DNA of 64,000 bases from Novosphingobium barchaimii LL02 (GCF_001046635.1 NZ_KQ130452.1:5001-69000), one strand, 5' to 3'; shown: positions 34,571 through 45,113, counted from the first letter of the stretch. Numbers and translations are program-made. Notes: a model not told the origin generated them from the letters alone.

Positions 34571-36016
34571 ATGAGCCGCATCCGCGCATTCACGATGCCC
34601 AAATGGGGTATCGAAATGACCGAGGGCACCATCGCCGACTGGATGGTCAAGGAAGGGGACAGCTTCAAGCGCGGCCAGACGCTGTGCCTGATTGAAACAG
34701 CCAAGATCACCAACGAAGTCGAGGCCGAATACGACGCCACGGTGCGCCGCATCATCGTGGGCGGCGGTGCCGGCGAGGAGCCTGTGGGCGCCCTGCTGGC
34801 GGTCTTCGACGAGGGATCGCACTCGGACGACGAGATCGAAGCCTTCGTGGCCGGCTTCAAGCCTGCCGAAGGCGGCATCGCCCAAGGTGCAGCAAAGGGT
34901 GGTGCGGAGAAAGCCAAGGCGGCCGAACCCGCCGCCGTGGCCGCTGCTCCGGCACCTGAAAAGCAGCGGGTCAAGATCGACACCAACCGCCCGATCAGCC
35001 CCGAGGCGCTGCGCCTCGCTGAGGAAGAAGGCGTCGATATCTCCGGTATCGAGGGGTCGGGACGCGGCGGGCGCATCACTCATCAGGACGTCATCAAGGC
35101 CCTGCGCGGTCCCTCCTCGGCGGCGCCTCAGGGTGTGCTGGCGGTCGAACCAGACGACCTCAGGGTGCTGGCATCGCCGCTTGCCCGCCGCATCGCCGCT
35201 CTCCACGGTCTCTCGCTGTCGGGCCTCACCGGGACCGGCCCGCGCGGCCGTATTTCCAAAGCGGACGTTCTGGCGCTCGTGCCGGAAACGAAGGCCCCTG
35301 CCGGTTTCGGTGCGCCCGAGTTCGTGGCCGGTGAAAACCGTCCCGAGGTCGTGCCCTTCGACCGCGTTCGCAAGGTCGTCGCCCAGCGGCTGACGCAGGC
35401 CAAGCAGGAACTGCCGCACTTCTATCTGCGCATGTCCGCCAGCGCCGACAAGCTGATGGAAATGCGCAAGACCGCCAATGTCGTGCTAGGCTGCAAGGCC
35501 TCGGTCAACGACTGGATCGTCAAGGCCTGCGCCACCGCGCTTGCCCGTCACCCGGACGTCAACGTGCAGGTCCACGGTCAGGAGATTCACCGCTTCCCGC
35601 ATGCCGATGTATCGATCGCCGTGGCCAGCCCCAAGGGCCTCGTCACCCCGGTGGTGCGTCAGGCCAACCTAATGCGCATCGACCAGATCGCGGCCGAAAC
35701 CCGCCGCCTGATCGACAAGGCGCAAGCCGGCAAGCTGAGCATGGACGACATGGACGGCGGCACCTTCTCCGTGTCCAACCTGGGCATGTTCGGGATCGAG
35801 AACTTCGATGCGATCATCAACCCGCCGCAGGGCGCGATCCTGGCTGTGGGTGCCGCGCTGCGCCAGCCGGTCGAGACGGGGGACGGCGGGGTCGCTTTCG
35901 AAACCCGCATCTCGGTCACGCTGTCAGTCGACCACCGCGCTATCGACGGCGCTGCGGGCGCGCAGTTCCTGCAAACGCTCAAGGGTCTGATCGAGGCGCC
36001 GGAAGGCATGTTCTAA
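34571..36016 (+). CDS. Dihydrolipoamide acyltransferase (E2) with two subunit-binding domains
   Basis: A 481-residue E2. The lipoyl domain is N-terminal with lipoyl-lysine K45 in ETAKITNEVEA. Two peripheral subunit-binding domains follow an Ala/Pro/Glu-rich linker: one at RPISPEALRLAEEEGVD and one at LASPLARRIAALHG, each with its GxGxxGRI turn. The catalytic domain ends with DHRAID, H455 to D459. Two such binding domains are unusual; most E2 proteins have one. It transfers the acyl group from E1 to CoA. The stop is followed by a REP-like pair. Confidence 0.93.
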   Translation: MSRIRAFTMPKWGIEMTEGTIADWMVKEGDSFKRGQTLCLIETAKITNEVEAEYDATVRRIIVGGGAGEEPVGALLAVFDEGSHSDDEIEAFVAGFKPAEGGIAQGAAKGGAEKAKAAEPAAVAAAPAPEKQRVKIDTNRPISPEALRLAEEEGVDISGIEGSGRGGRITHQDVIKALRGPSSAAPQGVLAVEPDDLRVLASPLARRIAALHGLSLSGLTGTGPRGRISKADVLALVPETKAPAGFGAPEFVAGENRPEVVPFDRVRKVVAQRLTQAKQELPHFYLRMSASADKLMEMRKTANVVLGCKASVNDWIVKACATALARHPDVNVQVHGQEIHRFPHADVSIAVASPKGLVTPVVRQANLMRIDQIAAETRRLIDKAQAGKLSMDDMDGGTFSVSNLGMFGIENFDAIINPPQGAILAVGAALRQPVETGDGGVAFETRISVTLSVDHRAIDGAAGAQFLQTLKGLIEAPEGMF

Positions 36017-36035
36017 AGCGTGATCTCGTTTTCTT

Positions 36036-36123
36036 CGTCATTCCCGCGAAGGCGGGAATCCAGCTGATAAGATTTCCTGTTGCACGGGCATCAGATGGAT
36101 CCCCGCCTTCGCGGGGATGACGA
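36036..36123. repeat. REP-like inverted pair inside the operon
   Basis: Two copies of a CGTCATTCCCGCGAAGGCGG-type element face each other (36036-36063 and 36096-36123), each itself a hairpin. Together they can form a long stem in the mRNA between the E2 and VOC genes. Such elements are dispersed in many proteobacterial genomes and can set mRNA decay or attenuation boundaries. Confidence 0.85.
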
Positions 36124-36162
36124 AACAAAATAAGATGAACGCCGTTCGAAAGGATAATCGAA

Positions 36163-36720
36163 ATGACCGGAGAGGCCACCACCACCGTCAAACCTGGCCC
36201 GCTCAAGCGGCTCGGCGACGTGATCCAGCTCGCGTACTTCCCGACCGATTTCGACGCCACGATGAAGTACTGGATCGAAACCGTCGGCGTCGGCCCGTTC
36301 TTCGTCCTCAACGACGTCCGGCTCGACGAGATGAAGTACAAGGGTGAGCCAACCGACGCCGTCTTCACCATGGCGATCGGATACTGGGGCGACATCCAGA
36401 TCGAACTTATCAAGACAGACAGCGACGCGCCTTCGCTCTACTCCGGCGAATATGCCGTGCGCGACCGGCTGCACCACGTCTGCGTCTTCGTCGAATCGAT
36501 CGCCGAAGCGCGGGCAGCCTGCGCTGAAGCCGGCGCGAAAGTGATCGTTGAGGGCAAGGTCGGCGCGGACGGCGAAGTGATCTACGTCGATCCCGGCCAG
36601 GGCCCCGGCCACGTAATCGAATACCTTCAGCCGCTCAGCGGCACGGAAGGGCTTTTTCAGATGATGAAGGATGCCGCCCGCGACTGGGATGGCTCCGATC
36701 CGATCCGGGTGCTTCAGTAA
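36163..36720 (+). CDS. VOC-family protein (methylmalonyl-CoA epimerase-like)
   Basis: A 185-residue VOC protein. The first module reads VIQLAYFPTDFDATMKYWIETVGVGPF, in which the usual first metal-ligand His is Gln. The second module has LHHVCVFVESIAEARA and ends VIEYLQP, giving the later metal ligands. Family members include epimerases and ring-cleaving or isomerising enzymes. A Q-for-H change is found in several VOC subgroups. Its stop overlaps the next acyl-CoA dehydrogenase start by one base, so the two are coupled. Confidence 0.85.
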   Translation: MTGEATTTVKPGPLKRLGDVIQLAYFPTDFDATMKYWIETVGVGPFFVLNDVRLDEMKYKGEPTDAVFTMAIGYWGDIQIELIKTDSDAPSLYSGEYAVRDRLHHVCVFVESIAEARAACAEAGAKVIVEGKVGADGEVIYVDPGQGPGHVIEYLQPLSGTEGLFQMMKDAARDWDGSDPIRVLQ

Positions 36721-37937
36721 TGACCGAGATTTCCCAACACGCACTCGACATGGCCGCCAAGGTCGAGGCTTTCGTGCGCGATGTGGTGGTGCAGTTCGAG
36801 AAGGACCCGCGCCGCGATCACCACGGTGCGCCCACTGACGAACTGATGATGGAGATGCGCGGCCTGGCCCGCGAGGCCGGCGTGCTCACCCCGCACATCA
36901 AGGCTGATGGTTCGCACCTCACCCAGCGCGAGACGGCGGTCGTCCTCATCAAGTCGGGCCTTTCGCCGCTCGGCCCGCTGGCTTGCAACACGATGGCCCC
37001 TGACGAGGGCAACATGTACCTGATCGGCCACGTCGGCTCGCCCGACCTCAAGGAACGCTTCCTGAAGCCGCTGGTCGAGGGCAGGGGCCGCTCCGCTTTC
37101 TTCATGACCGAGCCTGCCGAATGGGGCGGCGCCGGTTCCGATCCCTCCATGATGAAGACCACCTGCCACAAGGACGGCAACCAGTGGGTCATCAATGGGC
37201 GCAAGACTTTCATTACCGGCGCGCAGGGCGCGATGGTGGGCATCGTCATGGCCGCCTCGGCCGAAGAAGACACCAAGGGCGGCGCCTGCATGTTCCTGGT
37301 CGACCTGCCGGACGAGGCGATCCGCATCGACGAGGTGCCTAACACCATCGACAGTTCGATGCCCGGCGGCCACGCCACCCTGACCATCGACAACTTGCGC
37401 GTCCCCGCCGACCAGATGCTGGGGCAGCCGGGCGAGGGCTTCAAGTACGCCCAGATCCGCCTTTCCCCCGCCCGCCTCTCACACTGCATGCGCTGGCTGG
37501 GCTGCTGCATCCGCGCGCATGAGATCGCCAGCGATTACGCCTGCCGCCGCATGGCGTTCGGCAAGCAGCTGATCGAGCACGAAGGCGTGGGCTTCATGCT
37601 GGCCGAGAACGAAATCCTCATCAAGCAGTGCGAACTGATGATCGACTGGTGCGCGGGCGTGCTCGACACCGGATCGCTGGGCACCGTCGAAAGCTCGATG
37701 GCGAAGGTTTCGGTGTCCGAGGCGCTGATGAAGATCGCCGACAACTGCGTGCAGGTCATGGGCGGCACTGGCGTGACGGAACGCACGATCGTGGAACAGG
37801 TATTCCGCGAAATCCGCGCCTTCCGCATCTATGACGGCCCCACCGAAGTCCACAAGTGGAGCCTCGCCAAGAAGATCCGCCGTGACTGGCGCAAGGCTCA
37901 GGAAGCCTTGGCGGCGAAGGAAGCGCAGCCGGCATGA
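36720..37937 (+). CDS. Acyl-CoA dehydrogenase of the ACAD10/11 type
   Basis: A 405-residue acyl-CoA dehydrogenase. The FAD segment FFMTEPAEWGGAGSDPSMM and the C-terminal IRAFRIYDGPTEVHKWSLAKKI match the ACAD10/11-like branch, where the sequence after the arginine differs from classical members. It overlaps the following phosphotransferase-family gene by 4 bases. In mammals the kinase-like and dehydrogenase domains are fused and process 4-hydroxyacyl-CoAs; in bacteria split pairs exist, as in the levulinate pathway (LvaA and LvaC). This arrangement is seen here; the function is inferred by family. Confidence 0.92.
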   Translation: MTEISQHALDMAAKVEAFVRDVVVQFEKDPRRDHHGAPTDELMMEMRGLAREAGVLTPHIKADGSHLTQRETAVVLIKSGLSPLGPLACNTMAPDEGNMYLIGHVGSPDLKERFLKPLVEGRGRSAFFMTEPAEWGGAGSDPSMMKTTCHKDGNQWVINGRKTFITGAQGAMVGIVMAASAEEDTKGGACMFLVDLPDEAIRIDEVPNTIDSSMPGGHATLTIDNLRVPADQMLGQPGEGFKYAQIRLSPARLSHCMRWLGCCIRAHEIASDYACRRMAFGKQLIEHEGVGFMLAENEILIKQCELMIDWCAGVLDTGSLGTVESSMAKVSVSEALMKIADNCVQVMGGTGVTERTIVEQVFREIRAFRIYDGPTEVHKWSLAKKIRRDWRKAQEALAAKEAQPA

Positions 37938-39007
37938 GCCCCCCTGAAACCGACGTAGCGCAGGCCAATTCGGGCACCACAGCCGTCCGGGAAGGCTATG
38001 CCTTCGACGAAGCGGCGCTGGTCCGCTGGATGGAAGCCGAGGTCGAAGGCTTCGCCGGGCCGCTCACCGTCGAGCAGTTCAAGGGCGGCCAGTCGAACCC
38101 GACCTACAAGCTGGTGACGCCGGGCCGCGCCTACGTGCTGCGCCGCAAGCCGCCGGGTGAACTGCTCAAGGGCGCCCACGCGGTGGAGCGTGAGGCCAAA
38201 GTGCTTTCCGCGCTCCACGGCGCGGGCTTTCCGGCCGCGCGGGTCTATGGCCTGTGTACAGACGATTCGGTCCTTGGCACGTGGTTTTACGTGATGGAAA
38301 TGGTTGAAGGCCGCATCTTCTGGGATGCCACTGTCCCGGGCGTCTCGAACGAGGAACGCGCCTGCATCTTCGACGCGATGAACGTGACGATCGCACAGCT
38401 TCATTCCTTCGATCCCGAGGCGATCGGGCTGGGCGATTATGGCAAGCCGGGCAATTATTTCGCCCGTCAGGTCGGCCGCTGGTCGAAGCAGTATTTTGCG
38501 GACGAGGCTGCCGGCCGCAACGATGATATGGACGCAGTGATCGCCTGGCTCGAAGCCAACATGCCCGAGGACGACGGCGCCTCCAGCGTGATCCACGGCG
38601 ATTTTCGAATCGACAACATGATTTTCCATCCTGCTGAGCCGCGCGTGTTGGCGGTGCTCGATTGGGAACTGTCGACGTTGGGCCATCCGCTGGCCGATTT
38701 TGCCTATAACGCGATGATGTACCACATGCCCCCGCACATCGTGGCGGGCCTTGGCGGGGCTGACATCGCTGCCCTTGGTATCCCGACCGAGGCGGATTAC
38801 GTTGCCGCCTATTGCCGCCGCACGGGCCGCGAGGGGATGCCGGATTACAGGTATTACATGGCGTTCAACTTCTTCCGCCTCGCCGCGATTTTCCACGGCA
38901 TCAAGGGCCGGGTGATCCGCGGCACTGCCGCCAATGCCCAGGCGCGGGAACGGGCGGAAGCCTTCCCCGAACTGGCGAAGCTGGCGTTGGGCTTCACGCA
39001 AGGGTAG
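37934..39007 (+). CDS. APH-family kinase-like protein, ACAD10/11 partner
   Basis: A 357-residue aminoglycoside-phosphotransferase-fold protein. The nucleotide-binding GGQSNPTYKLV segment is N-terminal, VLRRKPPG carries the ATP-binding lysine region, HGDFRIDN is the catalytic loop, and DWELSTLGHPLADFAY replaces the DFG motif. It is not an antibiotic-resistance enzyme; this subgroup is coupled to ACADs. The likely role is phosphorylating a hydroxyacyl-CoA so that the adjacent dehydrogenase can eliminate it. Its start overlaps the dehydrogenase stop by 4 bases, the last gene of the long operon. Confidence 0.9.
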   Translation: MSPPETDVAQANSGTTAVREGYAFDEAALVRWMEAEVEGFAGPLTVEQFKGGQSNPTYKLVTPGRAYVLRRKPPGELLKGAHAVEREAKVLSALHGAGFPAARVYGLCTDDSVLGTWFYVMEMVEGRIFWDATVPGVSNEERACIFDAMNVTIAQLHSFDPEAIGLGDYGKPGNYFARQVGRWSKQYFADEAAGRNDDMDAVIAWLEANMPEDDGASSVIHGDFRIDNMIFHPAEPRVLAVLDWELSTLGHPLADFAYNAMMYHMPPHIVAGLGGADIAALGIPTEADYVAAYCRRTGREGMPDYRYYMAFNFFRLAAIFHGIKGRVIRGTAANAQARERAEAFPELAKLALGFTQG

Positions 39008-39098
39008 GATGCGCTTCCGCCCATTTCCTTGACTTTCGCGGCGGAGGCCCCTATCGGCCGTCCTTTCCGAACCTTTTGATTTTTTACCGGGAGTGCCC

Positions 39099-39443
39099 AT
39101 GGCGCGCGTAACTGTCGAAGACTGTGTCGACAAGATCCCCAATCGTTTCGACCTCGTTCTGCTCGCTGCCCAGCGTGCACGCGAGATTTCGGGCGGCGCG
39201 GAACTCACGTTAGAACGTGACCGCGACAAGAACCCGGTCGTCGCCCTGCGCGAGATCGCCGAGCAGACGGTGACCCCGTCGACCCTCAAGGAAACGCTCG
39301 TCACCTCCATGCAGCGCGTTCTGCCTGACGATGACGATGAGATGGACGAAGTCGGTTCGCTCAGCCAGTCTGCGGAGGCCCTGCGGATCACGGCTTCGGC
39401 ACCGACGCGTAACACCTCGATCGGCGGCGACTACGACGGTTGA
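39099..39443 (+). CDS. rpoZ: RNA polymerase omega subunit
   Basis: A 114-residue omega subunit. The N-terminus [30 protein letters not shown] is the standard family opening, with a [21 protein letters not shown] segment and an acidic C-terminal tail. Omega assists assembly of the beta-prime subunit. A GTG two codons upstream is less likely than this ATG. The position marks the switch from catabolic to housekeeping genes. A ParA-like gene starts 45 bases downstream on the same strand. Confidence 0.97.
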   Translation: MARVTVEDCVDKIPNRFDLVLLAAQRAREISGGAELTLERDRDKNPVVALREIAEQTVTPSTLKETLVTSMQRVLPDDDDEMDEVGSLSQSAEALRITASAPTRNTSIGGDYDG

Positions 39444-39487
39444 TCCTTTTCGTTGACTGACGCAGCGCGGCAGGCAACGATCACGAG

Positions 39488-40345
39488 GTGGCCGCTAAAT
39501 CGAAACTACCTCGTATTATCGGAATTTCCGGGGGACCGCCCAGCAGGGCCGGTCCCCTTGGCGTGTCTGTGAAGGATGAACCCGGCGCCGCTGGCTCACT
39601 GCCCGGCAGCGCGACGATTGCCGTCTACAGCGTGAAGGGCGGCGTCGGGAAGACGACTTTCTCGGCCAATCTCGCGTGGTGTTCAGCAGTCGCGAGTGCG
39701 CGGCGCACGCTGCTTTGGGATCTCGACGCGGCGGGCGGCTCGGCCTTCCTATACGGCCTTGAGCCGCAGGAAGCGCAGCTTGCCGAGGAAGTCTTCGCGC
39801 GCGAACGCCCGGCTGCCGGGTTGATTCAGAAGACGGCCTTTGCCGATCTCGATATCCTGCCCGCGGACGAATCAATCCGCACACTCGACGCGCAGCTCGC
39901 GCGGATCGGCAAGCGCAAGCGGCTGGCCAAGCTGACCGAGGAACTGGCGGCCGATTATCCGCGCATCATCCTCGACTGCCCGCCGGTGATGAATGAGCTT
40001 TCCGCGCAGATCGTCCGCGCCGCCGATCTTGTGATCGTGCCGCTGCCGCCATCGCCGCTTTCAGCCCGGGCCTTCGATTTGGTGGTGCGGGAGATCGCCG
40101 GGAATACCAAGCGTCACCCGCCCATACTGCCGGTCCTCTCAATGCTCGACATGCGCCGCGCATTGCACAAACAGGCGCAGGAGGCGAACCCCAACTGGCC
40201 TTCGATTCCTTATGCCAGCGTGGTCGAACAATGTGCAGTGCATCGCCAACCGGTGGGCGCACTCGCACCGCAAAGTCCGGCAGCGCTGGCCTTCGGACGG
40301 CTGTGGAACGCGATCGAAAAGAAGCTGGCGCAAAAGCGAGCCTGA
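39488..40345 (+). CDS. ParA/MinD-family ATPase, orphan
   Basis: A 285-residue deviant-Walker ATPase. The Walker A motif KGGVGKTTFSANLAW is near residue 54, DLDAAGGSAFLYG is the A-prime segment, and ILDCPPVMNELSAQIVRAADLVIVPLPPSP carries Walker B. No parB or minC/E-like gene is adjacent, so it is not the chromosome-partition pair; it could position a different protein or cargo. The GTG start at 39488 is the longest in-frame option; an internal GTG near the KDEPGAA segment could also be used. Confidence 0.85.
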   Translation: MAAKSKLPRIIGISGGPPSRAGPLGVSVKDEPGAAGSLPGSATIAVYSVKGGVGKTTFSANLAWCSAVASARRTLLWDLDAAGGSAFLYGLEPQEAQLAEEVFARERPAAGLIQKTAFADLDILPADESIRTLDAQLARIGKRKRLAKLTEELAADYPRIILDCPPVMNELSAQIVRAADLVIVPLPPSPLSARAFDLVVREIAGNTKRHPPILPVLSMLDMRRALHKQAQEANPNWPSIPYASVVEQCAVHRQPVGALAPQSPAALAFGRLWNAIEKKLAQKRA

Positions 40346-40440
40346 CAAGGCCTCCGCCTTTGGCAGAGTTTTGGCTTCTCGGTTGCGTTTGCAATGGCGA
40401 GTGGAGTGGGCGGCCCGCAATGTGCGGGAACAGCGGCCAA

Positions 40441-40478
40441 AAATAAAAGGGGCGCCAAGGTCAAACCTTGGCGCCCCT
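40441..40478 (-). terminator. Strong intrinsic terminator of ftsH
   Basis: A perfect 12-bp stem (GGGGCGCCAAGG and its complement) around TCAAA lies downstream of the ftsH stop; on the minus strand it is followed by TTTTATTTT. One of the clearest terminators in the window. Confidence 0.93.
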
Positions 40479-40512
40479 CCTGCATTCTCCCGTCGGAGAA
40501 CTCTGGTATGTG

Positions 40513-42444
<1,932 letters not shown>

Positions 42445-42565
42445 TCGGGAAAACCGTCCTTTCAGAGCGTCAATGTAGGCGTCTGCCGCCGAATCTCAAG
42501 CTGATGCGGACAAGGATAATGTTCGTTTTGGCGCGCAAGCCCTGCGGCCGGGCGGTCGGGGGCGC

Positions 42566-43636
42566 TCAAAGCCCTTCCTGAGAGGGTTCCGCGAGCCGGG
42601 AAAGTGGCAGGTTAAGCGTCATGCATGCGCCCGATTCGCGGCTTTCCAGCTTCATTTCCGCGCCCAGTTGCTGGCTTAGCACGCGCGAGATACGCAGGCC
42701 GATGCTCTCGGTACTGGCGGGGTCGAGGCTGAGCGGAAGGCCGATGCCATCGTCCTCCACGCTGAGCACGATGGCGGCGTCCCGGCGCGCTACGCACAGC
42801 GCGATGCGCCCGGCAGGGCGGCCTGTGAAACCGTGTTCGAGCGCGTTGGCGATCGCTTCGCTGACGATCAGGGCGACAGGCACCGCGCTATCGGGACGCA
42901 GAATGATGCCCGGCTCCGCGTCGACGTGGCAGGTGATGCCGGGGCGGGCGCTGGATGCCATGATCTTGCCCGAGACTTCGGTCAGGAACCGGTCGAGCGG
43001 AACCAACTGGCCGTCCTGCCGGTAGAGCTGGCGCTGGATATTGCCGATGACCTGAAGCCGCGCCGCGGCATCGGACAAGGCCTTGCGGGCCGTTGGCTCG
43101 CTGAGGGTCCGCATCTGCAGCGAGAGAACGGCGCCCACCATCTGCAGGTTGTTGCCGACGCGGTGCTGCATTTCCTGGAACAGCAGTTCCGCGCGGTCCG
43201 CCAGTTGTCCGCGTTCCTCGGCGAGCAGGCGCACTTCCTCGCGGGCGGTGTTCAGGCGGGCATTGGCAGCCTGCATCAGGTGGACCAGCCAGATGTCGAC
43301 GGTGACCACGCCAAGGTAGAACAGCATTGCCGTGGCCGTGCCGCCGTCGGTCCCGAAAGTCATGCGCGGGGGGATGAACACGTACCAGGCGAATATGCCG
43401 CAGACTACGGCGGCAAGGACGCCGGGGCGTGGACCGAACAGGAATGAACTGAGGATCACGGCCGGAAAGAACGTCAGGAACGGGTACCCGGGCGGGAATG
43501 CGCCGTCCAGCGCCCAGCGCAGCCACAGTGCGAAAACGCACAGCCCCAGTGTCGCGCCGTAGCGCAGGAATGGGCGGCCAGGAAGGAGCGGGAGGCGTTC
43601 GGTAAACCTGCTCAAGGTATTCAATTCAGACCCCAA
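42566..43636 (-). CDS. Orphan HisKA_2-type sensor histidine kinase
   Basis: A 356-residue protein. The N-terminal part has three or four membrane helices (residues about 25-120), resembling the DUF4118 sensor found in related kinases. The phosphoacceptor lies in FQEMQHRVGNNLQMVGAVL with H158, typical of HisKA_2/HWE kinases, followed by a HATPase domain (SEAIANALEHGFTGR, DDGIGLP). No response regulator is adjacent. No good ATG exists; a TTG at 43636 or 43624 is the likely start. The signal is unknown. Confidence 0.85.
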   Translation of the reverse strand: MGSELNTLSRFTERLPLLPGRPFLRYGATLGLCVFALWLRWALDGAFPPGYPFLTFFPAVILSSFLFGPRPGVLAAVVCGIFAWYVFIPPRMTFGTDGGTATAMLFYLGVVTVDIWLVHLMQAANARLNTAREEVRLLAEERGQLADRAELLFQEMQHRVGNNLQMVGAVLSLQMRTLSEPTARKALSDAAARLQVIGNIQRQLYRQDGQLVPLDRFLTEVSGKIMASSARPGITCHVDAEPGIILRPDSAVPVALIVSEAIANALEHGFTGRPAGRIALCVARRDAAIVLSVEDDGIGLPLSLDPASTESIGLRISRVLSQQLGAEMKLESRESGACMTLNLPLSRLAEPSQEGL

Positions 43637-43940
43637 TCACGTCGGCCCCAGTTTCGCTCTCAACCAATGTCGGTACTGCAAGCGATAGACGTGCGAAAGT
43701 GGGGTTGGTTCCGTAGCCGGGGATTGGGGCGGGGTATCCAGGCGAGCGGAAACGATGATCCGGGCGGCGTTGAAATAGCCTTGGTTGCCGATTGTTGGCG
43801 GGAAGGTCGCGGCAGCCAAGGCCGCGAACATCGCATGTGCCCGCTTCGCTGCGCCCGTACTGACGAAGGGCGGTTGTGTTTCCGGCGTTCGGCCGGGATA
43901 TGCCTTTATGCCTACACGCGCGATCGGAGCCTCCCCCACG
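43637..43940. other. 304-bp divergent intergenic region
   Basis: The stretch separates the kinase start (minus) from the aminotransferase start (plus). I see no convincing gene, RNA or repeat in it. A 107-codon minus-strand frame (43637-43960) begins inside the aminotransferase gene and has no recognised homology in my reading, so I did not call it. The region should contain divergent promoters. Confidence 0.6.
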
Positions 43941-45113
43941 ATGAAGACCATCAACCGCATCCACCCGGTCTACGCCGAGATGGAGCGCACCGTGTTCGAC
44001 CGCATGTCCGCGCTGGCACGCGAGCATGGCGCGATCAACCTGGGGCAGGGCTTTCCAGATGGTCCCGTGCCGGAGCCTCTGCTGGAAGCGGCGGCGCGGG
44101 CCTTGCGCGAAAAATCGAACCAGTACCCGCCCGGCGCCGGGCTGATGGAACTGCGCGAGGCGATTTGTGACTATTATCAAAGGCGGCAGGGGCTGGCGCT
44201 GACGGCCGATCAGGTGACGGTGACCTCCGGCGCGACCGAGGCGATCGCCGCCGCCGTACTGGCCTTGGTGAAACCGGGTGACGAGGTGATCCTGTTCCAA
44301 CCGGCATACGATGCCTATGCGCCAATGGTGCGCCGGGCAGGCGGCGTTGCGGTCTCTGTTCCGCTGGCGCCGCCGCATTTTCGGTATGAGGAGGCGGCGC
44401 TCAGCGCAGCAATCACGCCGCTTACCCGCGTGGTGATCCTTAACGATCCGCTCAATCCGGCAGGCACCGTCGCCAGCCATGCCGAACTGGCGATGATTGC
44501 CCGCGCCTGTGTGGCCCATGACCTCCTCGCGATCAGCGACGAAGTGTGGGAGGACGTGCGCTTCGACGATATTCCCCACCGCTCGCTCATGAGCTTCCCC
44601 GGAATGGCGGAGCGCACGGTCAAGATCGGCTCGGCGGGCAAGATATTCGGGCTGACCGGCTGGAAGATCGGCTGGATGATCGCCGCTGGCGACCTTGCTA
44701 TCGCGATAGCCCATGCCCACCAGTTCCTTACTTACGCTACTGCCGTGCCCTTGCAGTGGGCGGTGGCCGAAGGGCTTTCCATGTCCGGCGACTTGCGGGA
44801 GCAGCAGCGCCAGGGCTGGGCTGCCGCCCGCGCGCGGCTCAAGGCGGCGCTGAAGGAGGCTGGGTTCGTCGTCCTGCCCAATGCCGCGACTTGGTTCCTC
44901 TGCGTAGACCTCGCCGCTTCGGGCATTGCGCTGACCGACCGTGAATTCAGCGAGCGGGCTGTTACAGAGGCGGGCGTGGCGACGGTGCCGGTCGGCGCGC
45001 TATACGCCGGTGACGCTGCGCCAAGCCATATAGTCCGGCTGTGCTTCACCAAGCCCGACACGGTTCTGGACGAGGCCGCAGCGCGGCTGGCCACATGGCG
45101 GAGCGGGCTGTGA
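43941..45113 (+). CDS. PLP-dependent class I/II aminotransferase (methionine/kynurenine type)
   Basis: A 390-residue fold-type I aminotransferase. The N-terminus has GAINLGQGFPDGPVPEPLLEAA, the family's INLGxGxPD motif; the PLP lysine is in GSAGKIFGLTGWKIGW, and the C-terminal arginine is in HIVRLCFTK. It belongs to the branch with methionine and kynurenine aminotransferases. The ATG at 43941 follows a GGAG site 11 bases upstream. The stop overlaps the next GTG start (GTGA), so the GNAT downstream is translated with it. Confidence 0.9.
   Translation: MKTINRIHPVYAEMERTVFDRMSALAREHGAINLGQGFPDGPVPEPLLEAAARALREKSNQYPPGAGLMELREAICDYYQRRQGLALTADQVTVTSGATEAIAAAVLALVKPGDEVILFQPAYDAYAPMVRRAGGVAVSVPLAPPHFRYEEAALSAAITPLTRVVILNDPLNPAGTVASHAELAMIARACVAHDLLAISDEVWEDVRFDDIPHRSLMSFPGMAERTVKIGSAGKIFGLTGWKIGWMIAAGDLAIAIAHAHQFLTYATAVPLQWAVAEGLSMSGDLREQQRQGWAAARARLKAALKEAGFVVLPNAATWFLCVDLAASGIALTDREFSERAVTEAGVATVPVGALYAGDAAPSHIVRLCFTKPDTVLDEAAARLATWRSGL

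Noticed and set aside
33520-35079. 519-codon frame antisense to E1 beta and E2
   Set aside because: It overlaps two conserved genes entirely and shows no domain features.
32537-36016. Housekeeping pyruvate dehydrogenase operon
   Set aside because: The E1 is the two-subunit type in a catabolic context with ACAD and thiolase neighbours and no E3; an acetoin-like or specialised 2-oxoacid complex fits better.
37934-39007. Antibiotic-resistance phosphotransferase
   Set aside because: The APH fold is present, but the context and DWE motif match the ACAD-coupled subgroup, not aminoglycoside resistance.
37898-39415. 505-codon frame antisense to the kinase-like gene and rpoZ
   Set aside because: Opposite conserved genes and without family features.
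43637-43960. 107-codon minus-strand frame next to the kinase start
   Set aside because: It begins inside the aminotransferase gene and has no recognisable homology; conservation would be needed to accept it.
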